Shown one piece after another: positions 53,541 through 61,095 of a DNA stretch of 64,000 nucleotides (position 1 is its first letter; each line of letters opens with the position of its first letter). This DNA comes from Actinomycetota bacterium (GTDB lineage Bacteria; Actinomycetota; Nitriliruptoria; Nitriliruptorales; JAHWKO01): NCBI GenBank assembly GCA_019347675.1, contig JAHWKW010000003.1, positions 141,204-205,203 of the forward strand, read 5' to 3'. Made by a program: the position numbers and the translations under genes. The notes beneath the pieces were generated by a model that was not told the DNA's origin, made no database searches, and worked only from the letters and a program-made list of their open reading frames with translations.

Positions 53541-54227
53541 GTGCGCTTCGTAACCGTCCCGGGGGGACGTGCCGGCGACGCCACCGGCACGGTGGTCGTG
53601 GTGGATGTGCTCCGGGCGTTCACCACGGCGGCGGTGGCGTTCGCCGGCGGGGCGCGGGAGATCCTGCTCGTCGAGACGGTCGAAGACGCCATGGCCCTGC
53701 GGTCCCAGCGCCACGGCGCGTTGCTGATGGGAGAGGTCGGTGGCTTGCCGGTCGATGAGTTCGACCTGTCCAACTCGCCGGTCGAGGCAGACCGCGCCGA
53801 CCTCGCCGACCGGGTCATGGTGCAGCGCACGACCGCCGGGACCAGTGGCGCGGTCAACGCCCGTGGCGCCGACCGGCTCATCGCCGCGTCGTTCGTGGTC
53901 GCCGAGGGAACCGTCCGCCAGATCCTGGGGTGGGCCCCGGACACGGTCTCGTTCGTGATCACCGGTGCGCACAGTGGCCGCGACGCCGAGGAGGATCTGT
54001 CGTGCGCCGACTACCTGGCCGCCCGTCTGCGCGGCGAACGTCCCGACCCGGCGCCGTACCTGCAGCGGGTGCGGCGCTCGGACGCCGGGCGGCTGTTCGC
54101 CCAGCCCGAGCACGCCCACCTGCCCCCGCACGACATCGATCTGGCCTGCGACATCGACCGCTACAACGTCGCACTCCCGATCGAACGGGCCGACGGACAT
54201 CTCGTGATGCGCCCGGCAGGTCCGTGA
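53541..54227 (+). CDS. 2-phosphosulfolactate phosphatase family protein (ComB-like)
   Basis: A 228-aa member of the ComB family. The N-terminal ATGTVVVVDVLRAFTTAAVAFA contains the metal-binding Asp, followed by ALLMGEVGGLPVDEFDLSNS and QRTTAGTSGAVNA, with a C-terminal AHSGRDAEEDLSCADYLAARL. In methanogens ComB makes sulfolactate for coenzyme M. In bacteria the substrate is often unknown. GTG 53541 (GAGGG upstream) was used; the open frame further 5' is the other-frame reading of the GSEG repeats. It is followed by a DUF2993 gene. Confidence 0.85.
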   Translation: MRFVTVPGGRAGDATGTVVVVDVLRAFTTAAVAFAGGAREILLVETVEDAMALRSQRHGALLMGEVGGLPVDEFDLSNSPVEADRADLADRVMVQRTTAGTSGAVNARGADRLIAASFVVAEGTVRQILGWAPDTVSFVITGAHSGRDAEEDLSCADYLAARLRGERPDPAPYLQRVRRSDAGRLFAQPEHAHLPPHDIDLACDIDRYNVALPIERADGHLVMRPAGP

Positions 54228-54246
54228 GCGCAAGGCGGACACGACG

Positions 54247-54888
54247 ATGTCGTGGGTGACGATCGGGTTGGTCATCGCTGCGGTGGTGATCGCAGTCGAT
54301 GCCGCCGCCACCGTGGTCCTGCAGCGGGTCGCGGGGCGTGAGGTCAGCCGCGCGATGGGTGCGGGCGCGAACGTCCGACTGCGCGGATGGCCGGCCGCGC
54401 TGCGCCTGGCCGGCGGGCTGCCCACGTCCGCACGGATCGTCGCCAGCGAGGTTCCCATGCGGTCCACCACGATCGCTCGCTTGGAGATCGATCTGGACGG
54501 GGTGCGCCGGACGGGTGACCCGGGTGGTGGGACACGACCCCACCTGGCGGTGCGCGCCGGGCGGTACTCCGCCCGGCTCGACGAGGACGCGCTCGGGGCG
54601 CTGATGCCGGTGCCGGTCCGCGACGTCGAAGTCCGCGACGGGCGTGTCCGGTTCTCCTTCCCCGGTCACGTGACCGTCGACACCGCCGTCGAGATCCAAG
54701 ACGGCGTGCTGCTGCTGCGCCCCGTCGCCGGACGGATCGGAGTCGTCGACCTGATCCGTATCACTCCCCCGATCGGGGAGTTGCCGTTCGGGGCCACGAT
54801 CGCGGACGTCGAGACGGTCTCCGGGGCGCTGGTGATCCACGGGGGCGTGCAGGGCGTCACGCTGGGCCCCGCCGACGCGAGCACGTGA
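54247..54888 (+). CDS. DUF2993 (LmeA-like) lipid-binding protein
   Basis: A 213-aa protein with an N-terminal membrane anchor or signal (VTIGLVIAAVVIAVDAAATV). It has the DUF2993 fold pattern: GREVSRAMGAGANVRLRG, STTIARLEIDLDGVR, VRDVEVRDGRVRFSF and VVDLIRITPPIGELPFGA. LmeA in mycobacteria is a periplasmic phospholipid-binding protein involved in envelope glycolipid maturation. It is one of a run of plus-strand genes, 10 bp before a flavin reductase gene, and near an LCP gene, fitting an envelope role. Confidence 0.8.
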   Translation: MSWVTIGLVIAAVVIAVDAAATVVLQRVAGREVSRAMGAGANVRLRGWPAALRLAGGLPTSARIVASEVPMRSTTIARLEIDLDGVRRTGDPGGGTRPHLAVRAGRYSARLDEDALGALMPVPVRDVEVRDGRVRFSFPGHVTVDTAVEIQDGVLLLRPVAGRIGVVDLIRITPPIGELPFGATIADVETVSGALVIHGGVQGVTLGPADAST

Positions 54889-54898
54889 AGCCGGAGCG

Positions 54899-55462
54899 GT
54901 GCAGGTCGCCGGGAGTGAGGACGCTGTGGGACCGGAACATCCGTCGGGGATCCACGACGAGCACCCGTTCGTGACGCCGGAGGTCGACCGCGATCCGGTG
55001 CGGCGGCTGCGCGGCCGACTCGCCGCTCCCGTCACGGTGTGGACGGCGGGAACGGTGGCGGCCCGGGCCGGCCTGACGATCTCGTCGGTGCTGATCGCCG
55101 AAGGCGAGCCCGCGCGCGTCCTCGGTCTGATGAGCGACCTCACCGACCTGTGGGAGACGATCCAGGACACCGGTTCGTTCGTGATGCACGTCCTGGACCG
55201 ATCCCAGGGGTGGCTGTCGGACCGGTTCGCCTTCCGGGTCCCCAGCCCCGGCGGGCCCTACGCCGGGCTGGAGATCACCGAGTCGTCGTTCGGGCCGGTG
55301 CTGGCTGCGGTCGGCACGCGAGCCTACTGCCGGGTGGTCGAGGCCCGGACGGTCGGGCACGCGCAGCTGGTGGACGCCGCCATCGAGGACCTCGAACTGG
55401 CCGACCTGGACCCGCTGGTGCACTTCCGCGGCCGCTACGCGGGTCTGTCGACCGCGCGGTGA
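54899..55462 (+). CDS. Flavin reductase-like FMN-binding split-barrel protein
   Basis: A 187-aa protein of the flavin-reductase-like domain family. DPVRRLRGRLAAPVTVWTAG, RAGLTISSVLIAEGEPARVL and VMHVLDRSQGWLSDRFA match the FMN-binding strands. DPLVHFRGRYAGL near the C-terminus is a common family ending. No partner monooxygenase lies nearby. GTG 54899. Confidence 0.8.
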   Translation: MQVAGSEDAVGPEHPSGIHDEHPFVTPEVDRDPVRRLRGRLAAPVTVWTAGTVAARAGLTISSVLIAEGEPARVLGLMSDLTDLWETIQDTGSFVMHVLDRSQGWLSDRFAFRVPSPGGPYAGLEITESSFGPVLAAVGTRAYCRVVEARTVGHAQLVDAAIEDLELADLDPLVHFRGRYAGLSTAR

Positions 55463-55529
55463 GCCAGCGCAGGTCGCAGCGACCGCCCGAACGTCCCCCC
55501 GGGGGCGGCTGCGGTGCGGTTGCCTGGAC

Positions 55530-56843
55530 GTGACCATGGAGTTCACGTCCGACGACCCGCCGGGGAGCGCGCCAGGCGACGCGCCGTCGACGCGGCAGAT
55601 CGTGGCGGTCGTCGCGATCGGGGTCGTCGCCCTGGTGATCATGGCCGCCGCCGGGCTGGCGCTGTTCACCGAGAGCCAGATCGCGCGGTACCCGATCGAG
55701 GCGATCGAGGAACGCGGGCAGGCGGACGGTGCCGGGTCCCATCGGCGCGCAGGCGAGGACGAGGGTCACGAGACCCTCAACATCCTGGTCGTGGGAAGCG
55801 ACAGCCGTGAGGGCCTCAGCGAAGCCGAACGGGACCGACTCACGACGGGTCCGCCTCAAGGACCGCCGCGCACCGACACGATCCTGCTGGTGCATGCCCG
55901 CCCCGAGGAGGGCGTCGCGACGATCGTCTCGATCCCCCGCGACCTCAAGGTCGAGCTGCCGGGGTCCGGTCCCGGCAAGATCAACGCGGCCGTCGCCCGC
56001 GGCGGTCCTGACCTGCTGGTGAGGATCGTCGAGCGTTTGTCCGGCTTCGACATCGACCACTACGTGGAGGTGTCGATCCCCAGCTTCCTGACGGTCGTCG
56101 AGGCCGTCGGCGGAGTCGAGGTCTGCCTCCGCGAGCCGCTGGTCGATGACAAGTCCGGCGCCGATCTGCGCGCTGGCTGCCAGCACCTGGATGCGGTGGA
56201 GGCGCTGGCGTACGTGCGGTCGCGCGAGGGGGCGCGCGGCGACTTCCGGCGCATCCACCGCCAGCAGCGCTTCCTGAAGGCGCTCGCGAACGAGGCGACG
56301 TCGGCAGGGACGCTGGCCAACGTGCCGCGGGTGGTCCGGATCGCGGACCGCGTGGCGAGCAGCCTGACGACCGACGAGGACTTCGGGCTGACGCAACTGC
56401 GCTTCCTGGCGGAGCAGTTCCGCGGGATGGCCAGCGGGGACGTTCAGACCGCGACCGTCCCGGCGTACGCGCAGACGATCCAGGACACGAGCTACGTGGT
56501 GCCCTACCGACCGGGCGTGCGGGCGCTGTTCGAGCGGCTGGCGGAGGGCGGCAGGCTGGGTCCGCGCGGCACCGCACGCCAGCGGCAGACCGCGGACGTC
56601 GTGGTGTGGAACGGCCAACGCGGCCAGACGGTGCAGCGTGTCGAGAGCGTGCTGTACTTCGCCGGCTTCCAGCCGCGGCGAGAGCCGCCCGCCACCGACG
56701 TCGAAGAGACGGTGGTGTACGCCGCAAGCGACGACGAGATCGCGACGTGGATCGGCAGCATCCTGGGCGCCCCGGTGCGACCCCTACCCCCGGGTGTGCC
56801 CGTCCGCGACGACACCGATGCGGTGGTCGCCGTCAGCCAGTAG
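55530..56843 (+). CDS. LytR-CpsA-Psr (LCP) family protein 2
   Basis: A 437-aa paralogue of the LCP protein at 45335. An N-terminal cytoplasmic tail is followed by one membrane helix (IVAVVAIGVVALVIMAAAGL). The LCP domain has LNILVVGSDSREGL, TDTILLVHA, VSIPRDLKVELPG, GKINAAVARGG, EAVGGVEVCLREPLVDD and ALAYVRSREG followed by RRIHRQQRFLKAL. The C-terminal LytR_C-like domain (ADVVVWNGQRGQTVQRVES) is present. Expected to ligate wall polymers to peptidoglycan outside the membrane. GTG at 55530 or ATG at 55536. Confidence 0.92.
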   Translation: MTMEFTSDDPPGSAPGDAPSTRQIVAVVAIGVVALVIMAAAGLALFTESQIARYPIEAIEERGQADGAGSHRRAGEDEGHETLNILVVGSDSREGLSEAERDRLTTGPPQGPPRTDTILLVHARPEEGVATIVSIPRDLKVELPGSGPGKINAAVARGGPDLLVRIVERLSGFDIDHYVEVSIPSFLTVVEAVGGVEVCLREPLVDDKSGADLRAGCQHLDAVEALAYVRSREGARGDFRRIHRQQRFLKALANEATSAGTLANVPRVVRIADRVASSLTTDEDFGLTQLRFLAEQFRGMASGDVQTATVPAYAQTIQDTSYVVPYRPGVRALFERLAEGGRLGPRGTARQRQTADVVVWNGQRGQTVQRVESVLYFAGFQPRREPPATDVEETVVYAASDDEIATWIGSILGAPVRPLPPGVPVRDDTDAVVAVSQ

Positions 56844-56912
56844 GCCGGTGCTCGGTCGCCGAAGCGAAAGGGGCCTGCACACGCCGAGCGCGGTGCTCCG
56901 GCAAGACGCCGG

Positions 56913-57608
56913 TCACGGCAGGCGCCAGTCCACCGGCGGGGCGCCTTGCCGCTCGAGGAGGGCGTTGGCGCGGCTGAACGGACGCGACCCGAAGAAGCCG
57001 TGATGCGCGGACAGGGGGCTGGGATGGGAGCTGGCCACCACCGGTGCCGCCCCGAGCAGCGGCCGCAGGTTGCCGGCGTCGCGGCCCCACAGGATCGCGA
57101 CCAGCGGCCGGTCGCGGGCTGCCAGCACCCGGATGGCATGCTCGGTGACCTCCTCCCAGCCGTTCCCGCGGTGCGATCCGGTCGCGCCCGCACGCACGGT
57201 CAGGACCCGGTTGAGCAGCATCACGCCGCGTGTCGACCAGGATGACAGGTCGCCGTTGGACGGCGGCGGGAAGCCGAGGTCGGCCTGGTACTCGGCGAAG
57301 ATGTTCTGCAGGCTCTTGGGCAGTGGCCGCACGTCCGCAGCGACGCTGAAGCTCAGCCCAACCGGATGCCCCGGCGTGGGGTACGGATCCTGACCGACCA
57401 GCAGAACCCGGACCTCGTCCAGGGGCTGCTGGAACGCTGCCAGGATGCGCCCCCCCGAAGGCAGGAACCGGCGGCCCGCCGCCTGCTCTCCCCGTAGGAA
57501 GTCTCCCAGCTCGCCCAGGCGCTGACGGACGGGCTCCAGCTGTGCCGCCCACGTGGGATGAACCACCGCGGCCAGGTCCGGTCGGGTGGTGGTCGTCGCT
57601 GTGCTCAC
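56913..57608 (-). CDS. ung: Uracil-DNA glycosylase, family 1
   Basis: Removes uracil from DNA in base-excision repair. The 231-aa protein has [20 protein letters not shown], carrying the catalytic Asp (GQDPYh) and the Tyr of the uracil pocket. [32 protein letters not shown] and the C-terminal DNA-intercalation motif [19 protein letters not shown] with the catalytic His follow. The GTG at 57608 overlaps the tetR stop by four bases, so it forms the third gene of the desaturase-tetR transcript, an unexpected company. Confidence 0.95.
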   Translation of the reverse strand: MSTATTTTRPDLAAVVHPTWAAQLEPVRQRLGELGDFLRGEQAAGRRFLPSGGRILAAFQQPLDEVRVLLVGQDPYPTPGHPVGLSFSVAADVRPLPKSLQNIFAEYQADLGFPPPSNGDLSSWSTRGVMLLNRVLTVRAGATGSHRGNGWEEVTEHAIRVLAARDRPLVAILWGRDAGNLRPLLGAAPVVASSHPSPLSAHHGFFGSRPFSRANALLERQGAPPVDWRLP

Positions 57609-58309
57609 CGCGATGCAACTCCCTGGACGGCGTCGCCTGGGGATGTAGCAGTCGACGCGACCGGCTTCAACGACCCGCTGTCGTCCCCACTCACGGGTGG
57701 GTGATCCGGGGGCCCCAGCCGCAGGTCCTTCAAGCCGTTCCAGGCCAGGTTGACGAGGTGTGCGGCGACGTCGTGCCGTCCGGGCGTTCCCGCCTCCAAC
57801 CACCACTCCCCCACCAGGGCGACCATCCCGACCAGTGCCCGGGCGTACAGCGGGGCGAGCGCGGTGTCGTACCCCCGCGAGAAGAACTCCTCAGCGAGGA
57901 TCAACTCTGCGTTGGCCGCCACGTCGCCGATCACGCTGGCGAACGTGCCCGACGAGCTGCCGACGGGCGCGTCACGGACCAGGATCCGGAAGCCGTCGCG
58001 CTCGTCCTCGATGTAGGTCAGGAAGGCGTCCGCTGCGCGTTCCACCGCGGCGCGGGGATGGTCGGCAGCGTCCAGCGCAGCCACGATCCGTCCGAGGAGG
58101 GCCCTGACCTCACGGTCGACGATCACCGCATACAGGCCCTCCTTCCCGCCGAAGTGCTCGTAGACGATCGGCTTGCTCACCTTCGCACGTTCGGCGATGT
58201 CCTCGACCGAGGCGGCTTCGAAGCCGCGTTCGGCGAAGACCTGTCGCCCCACGCCGATGAGCTGCTCGCGGCGTTCGCGGCCGCTCATGCGTCCTCGACG
58301 CTCGGTCAC
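57605..58309 (-). CDS. TetR-family regulator, likely of the desaturase operon
   Basis: A 234-aa TetR/AcrR-type repressor. The N-terminal helix-turn-helix is [40 protein letters not shown] and [10 protein letters not shown]. The ligand-binding domain is variable. The GTG at 58309 overlaps the desaturase stop, so it is co-transcribed. Two palindromes upstream of the desaturase (59362-59391) are likely operators. By analogy to DesT/FasR-type regulators it may sense acyl-CoA; this is inference. Confidence 0.9.
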   Translation of the reverse strand: MTERRGRMSGRERREQLIGVGRQVFAERGFEAASVEDIAERAKVSKPIVYEHFGGKEGLYAVIVDREVRALLGRIVAALDAADHPRAAVERAADAFLTYIEDERDGFRILVRDAPVGSSSGTFASVIGDVAANAELILAEEFFSRGYDTALAPLYARALVGMVALVGEWWLEAGTPGRHDVAAHLVNLAWNGLKDLRLGPPDHPPVSGDDSGSLKPVASTATSPGDAVQGVASR

Positions 58310-59334
58310 CAGCGAGCCAGTCGCTTGGGCTCCGCTGCCCACTTCCGCGCGATGATGCGTGGACTCGGCAGCCGCACGTTCCACGCCAGGCGCAGTTGCT
58401 CGAGCGTCCGGATGATCCGCCAGCTGGGGTCGACCTGGCCGCGGAGCAGGCCGTGGCGGGCCGAGGTCGGGAAGGCGTGGTGGTTGTTGTGCCAAGACTC
58501 CCCGAACGACAGCAGCGACAGCGGCCAGTTGTTGGTGCCCTCGTCGCGGCTCTCGAACGGTTGCTCCCCGAAGAAGTGGCAGATCGAGTTGATGCTCCAG
58601 GTGACGTGGTGCAGCAGGAAGATCCGGACCAGGCTGCCCCACACGAACGCGGTCAGCATTCCCCACAGCGTCCCGTTGACCGCCAGGCCGATCAGCGGGG
58701 GGAGCAGGAAGCTGGTGGTGACCAGCGCCGGGAAGCTGCGGTCGACCGCGCAGATCGCGGCGTCGTCCTCCAGGTCCGGCGCCCACCGCGAGTTCACCGT
58801 GTCGTGCGGGCTGAACAGCCACCCGGCGTGCGAGTGCCACAGTCCGCGGAGCACGCCCCGCAGGCCGCTGTCCTCGACCAGGTGCGGCGAGTGCGGGTCG
58901 CCGTACTCGTCGGCGTACGCGTGGTGACGGCGGTGGGTCGCGACCCAGTCGATCACCGACTTCTGCGCCGACATCGTCCCGGCCACGGCGAACAGCACAC
59001 GCACCGCCGTCGGGGCCTCGAAGCTGCGGTGGGTCAGCAGGCGGTGGTACCCGATCGTGACACCGAGACCCGTGAAGAGGTAGAAGCCGAGGAACAGGCC
59101 GAAGTCGAGCCCGCTCAAGCCCTGACCCCACAGCAGGACCATCGCCGCCACCACGCCGACGAGGGGCCCGACCGTGAACAGCACCGCCATGCGCCGCTGG
59201 AACCGGATCTCCTCGGACGTGACCTTCCGCACCCCCCGCACCTTCGGCGGTCCCTCTTCGCGGAGCGCCCGCTCCATGATCTGGTCGGCCTCGGGGGGCA
59301 GGACGGTGTCGGGCGGTGCGGGCGATGACGTCAT
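58306..59334 (-). CDS. Acyl-CoA/acyl-lipid delta-9 fatty acid desaturase
   Basis: A 342-aa membrane di-iron desaturase. Four hydrophobic helices are present (e.g. MAVLFTVGPLVGVVAAMVLL, FGLFLGFYLFTGLGVTIG). The three histidine boxes are HRLLTH, HRRHH and HNNHH, with LLHHVTWSINSICHFFG before the third. These ligands define the stearoyl-CoA-type enzymes. It heads an operon with tetR and ung. It should adjust membrane fluidity under control of the TetR protein. Confidence 0.94.
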   Translation of the reverse strand: MTSSPAPPDTVLPPEADQIMERALREEGPPKVRGVRKVTSEEIRFQRRMAVLFTVGPLVGVVAAMVLLWGQGLSGLDFGLFLGFYLFTGLGVTIGYHRLLTHRSFEAPTAVRVLFAVAGTMSAQKSVIDWVATHRRHHAYADEYGDPHSPHLVEDSGLRGVLRGLWHSHAGWLFSPHDTVNSRWAPDLEDDAAICAVDRSFPALVTTSFLLPPLIGLAVNGTLWGMLTAFVWGSLVRIFLLHHVTWSINSICHFFGEQPFESRDEGTNNWPLSLLSFGESWHNNHHAFPTSARHGLLRGQVDPSWRIIRTLEQLRLAWNVRLPSPRIIARKWAAEPKRLARW

Positions 59335-59361
59335 ACATCCCTCCGTGAGGACGGCAAGAAC

Positions 59362-59391
59362 CTACGCGAACGTAACCTACGCGAGCGTAGG
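59362..59391. promoter_or_regulatory. Tandem palindromic operators upstream of the desaturase
   Basis: CTACGCGAACGTAA (59362-59375) and CCTACGCGAGCGTAGG (59376-59391) are adjacent. The second is a perfect 7+7 palindrome around GA and the first a degenerate copy. They lie 28-57 bp before the desaturase start, the normal place for a TetR operator. The site also faces the divergent TlpA-like gene. Confidence 0.7.
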
Positions 59392-59570
59392 GCACCGGGG
59401 CGTGGCGCCCCCGGGCGAGACGGCCTGGCTGCCACCGCCCCGCCCGCATCGATCCGGTGCCCCGCCTCACCGTCCACGACGGCCACGAATCCGGCGGGGC
59501 GACAGCGAGGACGAGTGGGTGTCCAGGCGACGTCGTAGGCTGCGTGGCCGTGTCGAGCCGAGGGATCACC

Positions 59571-60155
59571 GTGATCGTTCCTGCCGCACACCGGCGACTG
59601 CGCGGTGCCGTGGCCGTCCTGGCATCCCTGGGGGCGGCGATCGCCTTGTCGGCGTGCTCGCAGTCCGACGCGTCGCAGCGGTCGGCTGGGAAGGGCCTGA
59701 TCGAGGTCGGGTCGCGGCAGGACGCGCCCGCGGACTACCGGCCGCGGCTGCTGACCGACGGGCAGCTTGGGTTCACCGACCTGCGCGGCGACGTGGTGGT
59801 GGTGAACTTCTGGGCGTCGTGGTGCGCTCCCTGCCGCGAAGAGCAGCCGGACCTGAACCAGGTCCACGCCGCCTACGCCGATCGCGGGGTCAGCTTCCTG
59901 GGCGTGGCGATCAAGGACAACCACAGCAACGCCGAGTCGTACGTGGCCGAGTTGGGGGTCCCCTACGACTCGCTCGTCGATGCGGACGGATCCTACGGCG
60001 CGAGCTTCGGGGAGGTCGGCCCGTCCGCGCTCCCCGCCACCATCCTGGTCGACCATGAGGGTCGGGTGGCCGCCCGCATCTTCGGACGGACGACCGCCGA
60101 GGAGCTGTCGTCGTTGCTGGACCGGCTGCTGGCCGAACAACCGGCCGCGGGCTGA
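59571..60155 (+). CDS. TlpA/ResA-like thioredoxin-fold lipoprotein
   Basis: A 194-aa exported thiol-disulfide protein. The lipoprotein signal peptide ends at the lipobox LSAC near residue 28. The thioredoxin domain has VVVVNFWASWCAPCREEQPD with the active CxxC, then GVSFLGVAIKDN and ALPATILVDHEGRVAARIFG with the cis-Pro region. It likely supports cytochrome c or other disulfide chemistry outside the membrane. The GTG at 59571 is preceded by GAGGG and places the lipobox at the normal distance; earlier GTGs at 59544 and 59550 are in frame. Confidence 0.88.
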   Translation: MIVPAAHRRLRGAVAVLASLGAAIALSACSQSDASQRSAGKGLIEVGSRQDAPADYRPRLLTDGQLGFTDLRGDVVVVNFWASWCAPCREEQPDLNQVHAAYADRGVSFLGVAIKDNHSNAESYVAELGVPYDSLVDADGSYGASFGEVGPSALPATILVDHEGRVAARIFGRTTAEELSSLLDRLLAEQPAAG

Positions 60156-60229
60156 AGCGACCGACACGAACGAGCGAGCCGCCACGCGATTCGCGAGTTG
60201 CGACCGCCTGGACCGACGGTCAACTTCGG

Positions 60230-60248
60230 TTAGGCGACCCTTACTTGC
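60230..60248. promoter_or_regulatory. Possible iron box (IdeR/DtxR-type)
   Basis: TTAGGCGACCCTTACTTGC matches about 13 of 19 positions of the actinobacterial IdeR consensus (TWAGGTWAGSCTWACCTWA) and lies about 20 bp before the bfd start. Match is imperfect. Confidence 0.4.
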
Positions 60249-60267
60249 TTTGCTAGGCTCTGTGGCC

Positions 60268-60564
60268 GTGTACGTTTGCCACTGCGTCCTCGTCACCGAC
60301 CGTGAGATCCACGCTGCAGTAGAGTGCGGCGCGCGTGACGAATGCGCCATCGCACGCCTGTGTGGGGCCGGGAGCCGGTGCGGCGGTTGTCTGCCGTTCA
60401 TCCGCGACCTGCTCGCCGAGCGTGGGATCGACATCGACGAACCGGTGACATCACGCGAGGTCCGCCAGGCGCTGCGGGCGTTCGGCCACGTCCACCAGCG
60501 GCACGTTAGGAGCCGGAGATGCAAGGTGACGAGCGGGTCATCGACTTCCTCAACGAACACCTGA
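60268..60564 (+). CDS. bfd: Bacterioferritin-associated ferredoxin
   Basis: A 98-aa [2Fe-2S] protein with VYVCHC at the N-terminus and GSRCGGCLPFIRDLL, giving the four ligand cysteines of Bfd. It delivers electrons to bacterioferritin to release iron. The core ends near residue 60. The rest is an Arg/Ser/Thr-rich tail that runs 46 bp into bfr in another frame. An iron-box-like sequence lies upstream. The start is the GTG at 60268 (GTG at 60262 also in frame). Confidence 0.88.
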   Translation: MYVCHCVLVTDREIHAAVECGARDECAIARLCGAGSRCGGCLPFIRDLLAERGIDIDEPVTSREVRQALRAFGHVHQRHVRSRRCKVTSGSSTSSTNT

Positions 60565-60992
60565 CCGCCGAGCTCACCATCATCAGCCAGTACTTCCTCA
60601 ACGCCAAGATGCTGGAGAACTGGGGGTTGCCCGGCCTCGCGAAGGTCTTCCGCGACGTCTCGTTCGAGGAGATGCGCGACGCGGAGAGCCTGATCGACCG
60701 CATCCTGTACCTCAAAGGGCATCCCAACCTGCAGCGTCTGGACACCATCCGCGTGGGCGAGGACCCCCGGGAGCAGATCGAGTTGGCGCTCGACTGCGAG
60801 CGGGACGCCATCCAACGGCTCCGCAGCGGCGTCGAGCTGTGCGTCGAGGTCGGCGACCATGGGACCCGGGAAGTCCTGGCGGAGATGCTGACCGAAGAGG
60901 AGGCCCACACCGACTTCTTCGAGACGCAGCTGGACGTGATCGACCGTGTCGGTCTGGCGAACTTCCTCGCGGCGTACGTCCGCAGCGACTAG
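60519..60992 (+). CDS. bfr: Bacterioferritin
   Basis: A 157-aa ferritin-like iron-storage protein that should assemble into a 24-mer and bind haem. MQGDERVIDFLNEHLTAELT resembles E. coli Bfr, with the haem-ligand Met in FEEMRDAESLIDRIL and ferroxidase residues in LTAELTIISQYF and LTEEEAHTDFFETQLD. Compared with E. coli Bfr, the His54 position appears to be Asp (EEMRDA instead of DEMKHA). ATG 60519 follows GGAGCCGGAG. It overlaps bfd by 46 bp in a different frame. Confidence 0.93.
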   Translation: MQGDERVIDFLNEHLTAELTIISQYFLNAKMLENWGLPGLAKVFRDVSFEEMRDAESLIDRILYLKGHPNLQRLDTIRVGEDPREQIELALDCERDAIQRLRSGVELCVEVGDHGTREVLAEMLTEEEAHTDFFETQLDVIDRVGLANFLAAYVRSD

Positions 60993-61095
60993 CCCGGCGT
61001 CGACCGACAGCGGGAGGTGACGAGCGCGCCGCCCGCCCGGCGTGCACACCCCCGACGAGCGACCGCCGGCTGAGCGCCGCACTGCAGGAGCCGCG

